This document shows, piece after piece, positions 18,251 through 26,665 of a DNA stretch of 56,071 bases (positions within the stretch are counted from its first letter, which is position 1; every line of letters begins with the position of its first letter). The DNA comes from Parabacteroides acidifaciens. GTDB lineage: Bacteria > Bacteroidota > Bacteroidia > Bacteroidales > Tannerellaceae. Under the pieces are notes generated by a model. The model saw only the letters and a list, made by a program, of their open reading frames with translations. It did no database searches and had not been told where the DNA came from. The stretch is from positions 1-56,071 of the forward strand of contig NZ_QREV01000030.1 in the NCBI RefSeq assembly GCF_003363715.1, written 5' to 3'. Both the position numbers and the translations under genes were made by a program.

Positions 18251-19417
18251 ATGAGTGACCAACGTTACAACCTACGCGGGGTATCCGCTTCGAAAGAAGA
18301 TGTTCACAATGCAATAAAGAACATCGACAAGGGAATATTTCCCAAAGCATTCTGTAAGATCATCCCCGATATCCTGGGCGGTGATCCCGAATATTGCAAC
18401 ATCATGCATGCCGACGGAGCCGGAACCAAATCATCCCTGGCCTATATGTACTGGAAAGAGACCGGGGACTTGTCCGTTTGGAAAGGCATCGCACAAGACG
18501 CATTGATCATGAACATCGACGACCTGCTGTGCGTAGGTGCAGTCGACAATATATTAGTTTCCTCGACAATCGGCCGCAACAAACTGCTGATACCCGGAGA
18601 GGTGATCTCCGCTATTATCAACGGGACGGACGAACTATTGGCCGAACTCCGTGAAATGGGAGTCGGTTGCTATGCGACAGGCGGAGAGACAGCCGACGTG
18701 GGCGACCTGGTTCGTACTATCATCGTCGACAGCACGGTTACCTGCCGCATGAAACGCGCCGACGTGATCGACAACAAGAACATCAAAGGTGGTGATGTGA
18801 TCGTGGGAATGGCTTCCTTCGGACAGGCCACTTACGAAAAAGAATATAACGGTGGAACAGGCAGCAACGGTTTGACCTCTGCCCGTCACGACGTTTTTGC
18901 CAAGTATCTGGCTAAAAAATATCCGGAAAGCTATGACGCTGCCGTACCTGATGAATTGGTTTACTCCGGCGGTTTGAAACTGACGGACCAGATCGAAGAA
19001 TTAGGTATCGACGCCGGAAAGTTGGTGCTTTCCCCTACCCGCACATATGCTCCGGTAATTAAGGTGCTGCTGGACAAGCTGCGCCCGCAGATCGACGGGA
19101 TGGTACACTGTTCCGGCGGCGCACAGACCAAAGTCATGCATTTTGTTGAAAACAAACGGATCGTTAAAAACAACCTCTTCCCCGTTCCTCCCCTTTTCCG
19201 GATTATCCGGGAACAGAGCGGTACGGACTGGAGCGAGATGTACAAAGTATTCAATATGGGGCACCGTATGGAAGTCTACATCGCGCCTGAATATGCGGAA
19301 GAAGTGATCAGCATCTCGAAAAGTTTCGGCATAGATGCACAGATTGTCGGCTTCGTCGAGGAAGCGGAAAAGAACGAATTAATCATCGAAAGCGAGAATG
19401 GTCGCTTTACCTATTAA
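18251..19417 (+). CDS. purM: phosphoribosylformylglycinamidine cyclo-ligase (AIR synthase)
   Basis: 388 residues. AIR-synthase features are the ATP/substrate segments HADGAGTKSSLAYMY, GIAQDALIMNIDDLLCVGA, ATGGETADVGDLV and the C-terminal VHCSGGAQTKVMHF. It closes the imidazole ring of FGAM to give AIR in de novo purine synthesis, using ATP. The protein is somewhat longer than the E. coli enzyme (about 345), as in other Bacteroidetes. prfA follows after 6 bp, so the two share a transcript. Confidence 0.92.
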   Translation: MSDQRYNLRGVSASKEDVHNAIKNIDKGIFPKAFCKIIPDILGGDPEYCNIMHADGAGTKSSLAYMYWKETGDLSVWKGIAQDALIMNIDDLLCVGAVDNILVSSTIGRNKLLIPGEVISAIINGTDELLAELREMGVGCYATGGETADVGDLVRTIIVDSTVTCRMKRADVIDNKNIKGGDVIVGMASFGQATYEKEYNGGTGSNGLTSARHDVFAKYLAKKYPESYDAAVPDELVYSGGLKLTDQIEELGIDAGKLVLSPTRTYAPVIKVLLDKLRPQIDGMVHCSGGAQTKVMHFVENKRIVKNNLFPVPPLFRIIREQSGTDWSEMYKVFNMGHRMEVYIAPEYAEEVISISKSFGIDAQIVGFVEEAEKNELIIESENGRFTY

Positions 19418-19423
19418 TTATAA

Positions 19424-20533
19424 ATGGCCGAAAGCAATTTATTAGAGAAGTTAGACGGATTGGTGAGCCGTTTTGAGGAAGTCGGTACGTTAATTACCGA
19501 CCCGGCAGTTATTGCCGACATGAAACGGTTCGTCAAATTAAATAAAGAATACCGCGATCTGGAAAAGATCGTTGCCGCTCGTGAGGAGTATGTCAAGGCA
19601 TTGAACGGTATCAAAGAGGCCCGCGAACTGCTGGACAGCGAACAGGACCCGGAGATGCGCGAAATGGCCCGCGAAGAGCTGGACGCATGCAACAACCGCA
19701 TCCCGGTATTGGAAGAAGAAATCAAGCTGCTTCTGGTTCCGACCGATCCGCAGGACGACAAAAATGCGATTGTCGAGATACGCGGAGGAACGGGAGGTGA
19801 CGAAGCGGCGCTTTTTGCCGGCGACCTGTACCGCATGTACGTGAAGTATTGTGAGATGAAAGGCTGGAAAGTCGCCCTGTCCAGTTGTAGCGAAGGCGCA
19901 GCGGGAGGTTTCAAGGAAATCATCTTTACCGTCAGCGGGGAAAAGGTGTACGGCACTCTCAAATACGAATCGGGCGTGCACCGTGTACAACGCGTACCGG
20001 CCACCGAGACACAGGGACGCGTGCATACTTCGGCAGCCACCGTTGCCGTGCTTCCCGAAGCAGATGAATTCGACGTAGAAATCAATGAAGGCGAGATCAA
20101 ATGGGACACATTCCGTTCGGGTGGCGCCGGAGGGCAGAACGTGAACAAGGTCGAATCAGGTGTCCGTCTGCGCTATGTATGGAAGAATCCGAATACCGGC
20201 GTGAGCGAAGAAATCCTGATCGAATGTACCGAGACGCGCGACCAGCCGAAGAACAAGGAACGGGCGCTTACCCGTCTGCGTTCGTTCATCTACGACAAGG
20301 AACATCAGAAATATCTGGACGATATTGCCGACAAACGGAAAACGATGGTCTCCACCGGCGACCGTTCGGCCAAGATCCGTACCTACAATTATCCGCAAGG
20401 ACGTATCACCGACCATCGTATCAATTACACGATTTACAATCTTTCAGCCTTTATGGATGGGGATATACAAGGATGCCTCGATCAGCTGATCGTGGCAGAG
20501 AATGCTGAACGACTGAAAGAGTCTGAACTATAA
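19424..20533 (+). CDS. prfA: peptide chain release factor 1
   Basis: 369 residues. The GGQ peptidyl-hydrolase motif is at about 235-237 (GGAGGQNVNKVESG). The stop-codon-reading motif is PAT in RVPATETQGR at about 192, which is the RF1 type (UAA/UAG), not the SPF of RF2. It ends translation at the ribosome. No frameshift site is present, as expected for RF1. Confidence 0.95.
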   Translation: MAESNLLEKLDGLVSRFEEVGTLITDPAVIADMKRFVKLNKEYRDLEKIVAAREEYVKALNGIKEARELLDSEQDPEMREMAREELDACNNRIPVLEEEIKLLLVPTDPQDDKNAIVEIRGGTGGDEAALFAGDLYRMYVKYCEMKGWKVALSSCSEGAAGGFKEIIFTVSGEKVYGTLKYESGVHRVQRVPATETQGRVHTSAATVAVLPEADEFDVEINEGEIKWDTFRSGGAGGQNVNKVESGVRLRYVWKNPNTGVSEEILIECTETRDQPKNKERALTRLRSFIYDKEHQKYLDDIADKRKTMVSTGDRSAKIRTYNYPQGRITDHRINYTIYNLSAFMDGDIQGCLDQLIVAENAERLKESEL

Positions 20534-20568
20534 CATTATTTTTAGACTAATTTTTTACACGTAACAAC

Positions 20569-21411
20569 ATGAACAAGCAGCAATTATTCGAAAACATCAA
20601 GAAAAAGCAATCCTTCCTTTGCGTAGGACTGGATACTGATATAAAGAAAATCCCGCAGCACCTGCTGGATAAAGAAGATCCCATTTTCGCATTCAACAAA
20701 GCAATCATCGACGCTACAGCCGACTATTGCGTGGCCTACAAGCCGAACCTCGCTTTCTACGAAAGTCTGGGTGTGAAAGGTATGTTGTCTTTTGAAAAGA
20801 CAGTCGCTTATCTGCGTGAAAACTATCCCGACCAGTTCATCATTGCCGATGCGAAACGCGGCGACATCGGTAACACATCCGAAATGTATGCCCGTTCGTT
20901 CTTCGATCATATCAAGGTAGACGCCGTAACAGTGGCTCCGTATATGGGTGAAGACAGTGTGAAACCTTTCCTGATCTATCCGGAAGCGTGGGTTATCCTG
21001 CTGGCGTTGACCTCCAACAAAGGCTCACAGGATTTCCAGATGACGGAAGATGCCAACGGCGAACGCCTGTTCGAGAAAGTACTGAAGAAGTCGCAGGAAT
21101 GGGCTACTGACGAACAGATGATGTATGTCGTTGGCGCAACGCAGGGCAAGATGTTCCTCGACATCCGTAAACATGCTCCCAATCACTTCCTGCTGGTACC
21201 GGGCGTAGGTGCTCAGGGCGGAAGCCTTGCCGAAGTCGCACAATACGGTATGAACGATCAATGCGGACTGTTGGTCAACTCCTCCCGTGCCATTATCTAT
21301 GCAGACAAAACAGAGAATTTTGCGACCGTAGCACGCGCTGCAGCAGAGGCCGTACAACGCGAAATGGCAGGTTATCTGCATGATAAAGGAATTATTCCTT
21401 GTAAAGCATAG
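20569..21411 (+). CDS. pyrF: orotidine 5'-phosphate decarboxylase (type 2 form)
   Basis: 280 residues. The catalytic motif is D94-A-K96-R-G-D99-[26 protein letters not shown] and [10 protein letters not shown] are substrate- and phosphate-binding segments of the longer type 2 family. It decarboxylates OMP to UMP, the last step of de novo UMP synthesis. It follows prfA by 35 bp on the same strand. Confidence 0.94.
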   Translation: MNKQQLFENIKKKQSFLCVGLDTDIKKIPQHLLDKEDPIFAFNKAIIDATADYCVAYKPNLAFYESLGVKGMLSFEKTVAYLRENYPDQFIIADAKRGDIGNTSEMYARSFFDHIKVDAVTVAPYMGEDSVKPFLIYPEAWVILLALTSNKGSQDFQMTEDANGERLFEKVLKKSQEWATDEQMMYVVGATQGKMFLDIRKHAPNHFLLVPGVGAQGGSLAEVAQYGMNDQCGLLVNSSRAIIYADKTENFATVARAAAEAVQREMAGYLHDKGIIPCKA

Positions 21412-21498
21412 GCTATCCCAATAATTTTCACCATTTTTGCAAAATGCCTTGGTGCAAGTCAGGTAATTGCATTTGAAATATATATAAAAAAATAAGTA

Positions 21499-22539
21499 AT
21501 GGAGTTTTCAGCCCAACAAATAGCAAGTGTTTTAGGAGGAACCGTTGAAGGCAACCCTGAAGTGAAAGTGAACAACTTCTCTAAAATAGAAGAAGGTAAA
21601 CCGGGAACATTATCATTCCTGGCCAATCCCAAATACGAACATTTCATCTACAACACTGAAGCAAGCATTGTTTTGGTAAACAATGATTTCACTCCTTCCG
21701 AACCGGTAAAAGCGACCTTGGTAAAGGTTGCCAATGCCTATGCTTCGCTTGCCATACTGCTGAATATGGTGGAACAGGCGAAAACGAAAAAGGCGGGAAT
21801 AGATGCCACAGCCTTTATTGCCGGCTCGGCAACAGTCGGCGAAGACTGCTATGTCGGGAACTTCGCCTATATCGGTGAAAATGTGAAGATCGGCAAGAAC
21901 TGCCGGATCTATCCGCACGCTTACATTGGCGACAACGTAACGATCGGAGAAAACTGCACGATCTATCCGCACGCAACTATCTATAACGGATGTGTGATTG
22001 GCAACAACTGTATCCTGCACGCCGGAAGCGTAATCGGATCAGACGGCTTCGGATTTGCTCCCGAAGGCGATAATTACAAAAAGATTCCCCAGTTGGGCAA
22101 TGTCGTTTTAGAAGACGATGTCGAGATCGGAGCCAATACGACGATCGACCGTGCCGTTATGGACTCGACCATCATCCGCCGGGGTGTGAAACTGGACAAC
22201 CTCGTGCAGATCGCCCATAACGTGGAAGTCGGCGAAAATACGGTTATGGCAGCCCAGGTTGGCATTGCCGGTTCCGTTAAGATCGGCAGCCATTGCATGT
22301 TTGGCGGACAGGCCGGATTATCCGGTCATATTCATGTAGCCGACCATGTCGTGTTCGGGGCACAATGCGGTGTGATCAGCGACGTAAAAGAGCCGGCTAC
22401 TCTGCTGGGAGCGCCGGCCATCAACGCAAAGGCGTTCATGCGCTCGAGCGCCATCTTCAACCGTTTGCCGGACATGTACCGCCAGATGGGACAGATGCAG
22501 CGTGAGATTGAGCAATTAAAAAAAGAACTTAATAAATAA
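21499..22539 (+). CDS. lpxD: UDP-3-O-(3-hydroxyacyl)glucosamine N-acyltransferase
   Basis: 346 residues. An N-terminal uridine-binding domain (about 1-95) is followed by many left-handed beta-helix hexapeptide repeats ([18 protein letters not shown] and similar) and a C-terminal helix ending [11 protein letters not shown]. The catalytic-type His is in [13 protein letters not shown]. It adds the N-linked 3-hydroxyacyl chain in lipid A synthesis. It is the first of three contiguous lipid A genes; the 87-bp gap before it holds no clear consensus promoter. Confidence 0.95.
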   Translation: MEFSAQQIASVLGGTVEGNPEVKVNNFSKIEEGKPGTLSFLANPKYEHFIYNTEASIVLVNNDFTPSEPVKATLVKVANAYASLAILLNMVEQAKTKKAGIDATAFIAGSATVGEDCYVGNFAYIGENVKIGKNCRIYPHAYIGDNVTIGENCTIYPHATIYNGCVIGNNCILHAGSVIGSDGFGFAPEGDNYKKIPQLGNVVLEDDVEIGANTTIDRAVMDSTIIRRGVKLDNLVQIAHNVEVGENTVMAAQVGIAGSVKIGSHCMFGGQAGLSGHIHVADHVVFGAQCGVISDVKEPATLLGAPAINAKAFMRSSAIFNRLPDMYRQMGQMQREIEQLKKELNK

Positions 22540-22552
22540 ATCAGATAAACGT

Positions 22553-23938
22553 ATGCAGAAACAGAAGACGCTTGCCACGAGTTTCTCTATGCAAGGAAAA
22601 GGGTTGCATACGGGGTTGGACATTCAAATCACATTCCACCCTGCGCCCGAAAATCATGGATATAAGATAAAACGTGTTGACCTGGAAGGAGAACCTGTAA
22701 TCGATGCCGTAGCCGAAAATGTAGCCGGAACCCAGAGAGGGACTGTGCTCTCCAAAAACGGCATTCAGGTAAGTACCATTGAACATGCGATGGCAGCCTT
22801 ATATGCCTATGAAATAGACAACTGCCTGATAGAAGTGAACGCTCCCGAATTTCCGATCCTGGACGGCAGCTCACGTTTCTTTAGCGAAGAGATCCAAAAA
22901 GCCGGTGTCGTAGAACAGAACGCACCGAAAGATTATTACATAGTAAAGCATAAAATCGAAGTGAAGGATGAAGAGACCGGTTCTTCGCTCATTATCCTTC
23001 CGGATGATAAGTTCAGTGTCAATGTACTGATTTCTTTCGATTCGCCCGTGCTTTCCAACCAATTCGCCACCTTGAACGATTTAAGCGAGTTCCCGGCTGA
23101 ATTGGCGGCTTCCCGTACATTCGTATTTGTCCGCGAAGTGGAAATGTTGCTGCAGAACAACCTGATCAAAGGCGGAGACCTCGACAATGCGATCGTGATC
23201 TACGACCAGAAAGTGTCTCAGGAAGTACTTGACAACCTGGCGGACAAGCTGAACATCCCGCACAAGGATGTGAAAGACCTGGGCTACATCAACAACAAAC
23301 CGTTAGTGTTCGACAACGAACCGGCACGCCATAAGCTGATCGACGTGATCGGCGACTTAGCATTGATCGGCAAACCGATCCGGGGCCGGGTGATTGCAAC
23401 CCGCCCGGGACATAAGGTCAACAACCAGCTGGCACGCATGATCCGCAAGGACATCAAGCTGAACGAAGTACAGGCTCCGATTTACGATCCGAACAACGCA
23501 CCGGTGATGGACATCAACCGTATCCGCGAGTTGCTCCCGCACCGTTACCCGTTCCTGCTGGTCGACAAAATCATCGAGATCGGCGGCAACTATATCGTAG
23601 GTGTAAAAAACATCACAAGCAACGAACCGTTCTTTACAGGCCATTTCCCACAGGAACCGGTTATGCCGGGCGTATTGCAGGTGGAAGCGATGGCACAGAC
23701 CGGAGGACTGCTCGTTCTGAATTCGGTTGACGAACCGGAACGCTACTCTACTTATTTCATGAAGATCGACGGCGTGAAATTCCGCCAGAAGGTTGTTCCG
23801 GGTGACACGCTGATCCTGCGTCTGGAACTGCTGGCTCCGATACGCCGGGGTATTTCCACCATGAAAGGTTATGTCTTCGTAGGCGATAAGTTAGTGAGCG
23901 AAGCCGAATTTATGGCACAGATTGTCAAAAACAAATAA
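22553..23938 (+). CDS. lpxC/fabZ: bifunctional UDP-3-O-acyl-GlcNAc deacetylase / 3-hydroxyacyl-ACP dehydratase
   Basis: 461 residues. The LpxC part is about 1-310: QGKGLHTGLDIQITFHPA, the zinc site in STIEHAMAALYA, and a second His region in EPARHKLIDVIGDLALIGKP. The FabZ part is about 315-461: LLPHRYPFLLVDKI and the catalytic GHFPQEPVMPGVLQVEAMAQ. The fusion is standard in Bacteroidetes. It links the committed deacetylation step of lipid A with fatty-acid dehydration. It sits 13 bp after lpxD and 15 bp before lpxA. Confidence 0.96.
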   Translation: MQKQKTLATSFSMQGKGLHTGLDIQITFHPAPENHGYKIKRVDLEGEPVIDAVAENVAGTQRGTVLSKNGIQVSTIEHAMAALYAYEIDNCLIEVNAPEFPILDGSSRFFSEEIQKAGVVEQNAPKDYYIVKHKIEVKDEETGSSLIILPDDKFSVNVLISFDSPVLSNQFATLNDLSEFPAELAASRTFVFVREVEMLLQNNLIKGGDLDNAIVIYDQKVSQEVLDNLADKLNIPHKDVKDLGYINNKPLVFDNEPARHKLIDVIGDLALIGKPIRGRVIATRPGHKVNNQLARMIRKDIKLNEVQAPIYDPNNAPVMDINRIRELLPHRYPFLLVDKIIEIGGNYIVGVKNITSNEPFFTGHFPQEPVMPGVLQVEAMAQTGGLLVLNSVDEPERYSTYFMKIDGVKFRQKVVPGDTLILRLELLAPIRRGISTMKGYVFVGDKLVSEAEFMAQIVKNK

Positions 23939-23953
23939 TAATTATATAAGGTA

Positions 23954-24739
23954 ATGAGTATATCCCCCTTAGCAGTCGTTCATCCCGAAGCAAAGATCGG
24001 TCAGAACACAACGATTGACCCGTTTGCCGTAATCGAGAAAGATGTCGTAATCGGTGAAAACTGCCGTATTCATTCGCATGTAACGATTCTGGACGGCGCA
24101 CGAATCGGTAATAATTGTAATGTATTTCCGGGAGCCGTAATTGCCGGTATTCCCCAGGATCTGAAGTTCAAAGGAGAACAGACAATCGCCGAGATCGGCG
24201 ACAACACAACGCTCCGCGAATGTGTGACTATAAATCGCGGAACAGCCTCCAAAGGGAAAACGGTCGTAGGCCGCAACTGCCTGATCATGGCTTATTCCCA
24301 TATTGCCCACGACTGCGTGCTGAAAGACAATATCATTATCGGTAACGCTTCGCAGATTGCCGGGGAAGTAGAGATTGACGACTACGCCATCGTGAGCGGC
24401 GGCAGCCTGGTCCACCAGTTTTCACGCATCTCCAAACATGTAATGGTACAGGGCGGCTCGCGCATCGGCAAGGATATTCCTCCTTACACGCTGATCGGAC
24501 GCGACCCGATCGTCTACTGTGGTATCAATATCGTAGGCTTGCGCCGTCGCGGTTTCACCAATCAGCAGGTATTCCTGATCCAGGATATCTACCGGACGCT
24601 TTACACGCGCGGCCTCAACAATACGGAAGCATTGAAAGCAATCGAAACGGAATACGAACCCAGCGAAGAACGTGATTTGATCCTCAACTTCATCAAATCA
24701 TCTCAGCGCGGTATTGTCAGAGGTTCGATTGATGAGTAA
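23954..24739 (+). CDS. lpxA: acyl-ACP--UDP-N-acetylglucosamine O-acyltransferase
   Basis: 261 residues, the usual length. Left-handed beta-helix repeats fill residues 5-190. The catalytic His lies in MAYSHIAHDCVLKDN, and the C-terminal helical domain starts at about 195 (INIVGLRRRGFTNQQ). It performs the first acylation of lipid A synthesis in the cytoplasm. It is the last gene of the lipid A set and is followed by an inverted repeat. Confidence 0.95.
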   Translation: MSISPLAVVHPEAKIGQNTTIDPFAVIEKDVVIGENCRIHSHVTILDGARIGNNCNVFPGAVIAGIPQDLKFKGEQTIAEIGDNTTLRECVTINRGTASKGKTVVGRNCLIMAYSHIAHDCVLKDNIIIGNASQIAGEVEIDDYAIVSGGSLVHQFSRISKHVMVQGGSRIGKDIPPYTLIGRDPIVYCGINIVGLRRRGFTNQQVFLIQDIYRTLYTRGLNNTEALKAIETEYEPSEERDLILNFIKSSQRGIVRGSIDE

Positions 24740-24757
24740 ATAATGTGATAATATGGC

Positions 24758-24826
24758 AATGTGCCAATGTGCCAATTAAATTCATACTCCCATTGGCATA
24801 TTGGCACATTATTTTATTGGCACATT
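24758..24826 (+). terminator. repeat-based hairpin after lpxA
   Basis: A 19-base arm at 24758-24776 (AATGTGCC repeated) pairs with 24792-24810, with one mismatch and a 15-base loop. A third copy, ATTGGCACATT, lies at 24816-24826, before a T-rich run. Probably a terminator built from a small AATGTGCC repeat. Confidence 0.6.
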
Positions 24827-24839
24827 ATTTTTATTTTAC

Positions 24840-24847
24840 TACTTTTG
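24840..24847 (+). promoter_or_regulatory. -7 element for the pRiA4b ORF-3-like gene and miaA
   Basis: TACTTTTG matches TAnnTTTG, 25 bp before the ATG at 24873. Confidence 0.55.
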
Positions 24848-24872
24848 AACCAACAAAAAACTAATAACGATT

Positions 24873-25433
24873 ATGGTATTTAGATTTCTAATTCTATCAG
24901 ATGAAGTTGACGACTTCAAACGCGAGATAAAAATCGACTCGGAAGCTACATTCCTGGATTTGTACAATGCCATTATGGACTCTGTTGGGTACACAAAAGA
25001 TCAGATGTGTTCTTTCTTCATCTGCGATGACGACTGGAGCAAGAATACGGAAATCACCCTGGTTGAGATGGACACCACTTCCGAAGTGGACAATTATATA
25101 ATGGAAGATACACGTCTGGAAGAACTCCTGGAAGACGAACACCAGAAGTTGCTTTTCGTCTTCGATTATATGACCGAACGCGCTTTCTTCATGGAACTCC
25201 GCGAGATCATCCCCGGAAAGGATCTGGACAAGCCCGTATGCAGCAAGTCTATAGGTGAACCGCCTGTGCAAATCATGTCGTTCGACGATATGGACCCGAA
25301 AGCCGGCAGCACCGAAATCGGCGAAGATTTCTATGGTGATTCCGAATATGATATTGACGAACTCGACAAAGAAGGTTTCGACGGACTCGGCGACGGACCG
25401 ATGGACAATCCGTACGACGACGAGCGTTTCTGA
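24873..25433 (+). CDS. plasmid pRiA4b ORF-3-like / IS1096 TnpR-like domain protein
   Basis: 186 residues. Residues 1-115 (VFRFLILSDEVDDFKREIKI, ATFLDLYNAIMDSVGY, MCSFFICDDDW) match the pRiA4b ORF-3 family (PF07929), whose molecular role is unknown. The C-terminal 50 residues are very acidic (EYDIDELDKEGFDGLGDGPM). It is a stand-alone chromosomal version with no transposase nearby. The stop is 3 bp before miaA, so they are co-transcribed. Confidence 0.7.
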   Translation: MVFRFLILSDEVDDFKREIKIDSEATFLDLYNAIMDSVGYTKDQMCSFFICDDDWSKNTEITLVEMDTTSEVDNYIMEDTRLEELLEDEHQKLLFVFDYMTERAFFMELREIIPGKDLDKPVCSKSIGEPPVQIMSFDDMDPKAGSTEIGEDFYGDSEYDIDELDKEGFDGLGDGPMDNPYDDERF

Positions 25434-25436
25434 TTA

Positions 25437-26336
25437 ATGAACTCCCTTGTCATCCTATTAGGGCCGACAGGAGTCGGCAAGACGGAACTGAGCCTGCGCA
25501 TAGCAGAACATTTCGGTTCACCGATCATTTCTTCCGACTCCCGTCAGCTCTACAAAGACCTCCCGATAGGCACGGCCGCCCCTACGGCTGAACAAATGGC
25601 ACGCGTGCGGCATTATATGGTCGGCACCCTGTCACTCACCGATTATTACAGCGCAAGCAATTTTGAAGAAGATGTGATGTCCCTGCTCCGGGAACTTCAC
25701 CGCACACATCCGACCGTCGTCATGACGGGTGGCAGTATGATGTATATCGACGCTGTTACGAAAGGAATCGATGACATCCCTACCGTCACACCTGAAATAC
25801 GAACTGCTATTTACAAAGAATTTGAAGAAAAGGGCCTTGCCCCTATCCTTGCCGAATTAAAAGAAGCCGATCCCATACATTATGAAGAAGTAGACCGCAA
25901 CAACTACAAACGCGTGATCCATGCCGTCGAAATCTGTCGCATGACCGGCAAACCTTATTCATCTTTCCGCACCAATACCCGCAAAGAGCGTCCGTTCCGG
26001 ATCATACAGATCGGGCTGACCCGTGACCGCGAAGAGCTGTACGACCGCATCAACCGCCGTGTAGACCAGATGATGGCTGACGGCATGCTGGAAGAAGCAC
26101 GCCGCGTCTATCCTTTCCGTGAACTGAACTCCCTCAACACGGTCGGTTACAAAGAACTGTTTAAATATTTGGATGGTGAATGGACTTTGGACTTTGCCAT
26201 CGAAAAGATCAAACGCAACTCCCGCGTTTATGCCCGCAAGCAGATGACCTGGTTCAAGCGGGACACTGATATTAAATGGTTCCACCCGGATAACGAAGAA
26301 GCAATACTCGCTTATTTAAATCAAAAAAAATTATAA
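25437..26336 (+). CDS. miaA: tRNA dimethylallyltransferase
   Basis: 299 residues. The P-loop GPTGVGKTE is near residue 9-17, then [18 protein letters not shown], and GTAAPT..., [20 protein letters not shown] and [10 protein letters not shown] in the C-terminal half. It prenylates A37 of tRNAs reading codons that start with U. It follows its upstream neighbour by 3 bp. The region after it leads to the invertible-promoter candidate. Confidence 0.95.
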   Translation: MNSLVILLGPTGVGKTELSLRIAEHFGSPIISSDSRQLYKDLPIGTAAPTAEQMARVRHYMVGTLSLTDYYSASNFEEDVMSLLRELHRTHPTVVMTGGSMMYIDAVTKGIDDIPTVTPEIRTAIYKEFEEKGLAPILAELKEADPIHYEEVDRNNYKRVIHAVEICRMTGKPYSSFRTNTRKERPFRIIQIGLTRDREELYDRINRRVDQMMADGMLEEARRVYPFRELNSLNTVGYKELFKYLDGEWTLDFAIEKIKRNSRVYARKQMTWFKRDTDIKWFHPDNEEAILAYLNQKKL

Positions 26337-26346
26337 ATAATGCCGG

Positions 26347-26559
26347 AGTTCTGATAGAACTTCGTCGTTTCGTTGGCAAATATATGTAAATATTTACACC
26401 CGTAAATTATTCTTGCAAATAAATACTGGTTATTAATCAAAATTAACACAAAAAGTTTCATTCTCACTTCCGGTTTTTACCCAAGTTGCATACCGACTTT
26501 TATCAATCCGATTATAACAGTCAGAATACAGCCATTTTGGCTTTAGTTCTATCAGAACC
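26347..26559. promoter_or_regulatory. candidate invertible promoter segment upstream of susC
   Basis: AGTTCTGATAGAACT (26347-26361) reappears inverted at 26545-26559, where the complement reads GGTTCTGATAGAACT: 14 of 15 bases identical. The left site fits the consensus I recall for Bacteroides fragilis class II invertible regions before SusC/SusD genes, AGTYYYN4GDACT, exactly. Inside the 213-bp segment the only clean -7 element is TATATTTG on the minus strand (26377-26384), pointing away from susC. Flipping would move it to about 26522-26529 facing susC, about 136 bp before its ATG. No TAnnTTTG faces susC in the present orientation. The rest of 26337-26665 holds no gene. Confidence 0.7.
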
Positions 26560-26665
26560 ACGTATAAAACAAAAACATAAATCGCCAAAAATATTCTCTC
26601 CTTTATTGTATTCGAGATATGATGGCATAAAAAATCGGACAGTATTCTTTTTAATCTATAATCCT

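Noticed and set aside
24873-25433. IS1096-type transposon passenger gene as evidence of an insertion sequence
   Set aside because: No transposase or terminal repeats are present, and the gene is tightly coupled to miaA; it is a chromosomal member of the family.
26486-26665. 60-codon upstream extension of SusC
   Set aside because: It would place extra residues before a clear signal peptide and would begin inside the invertible segment.
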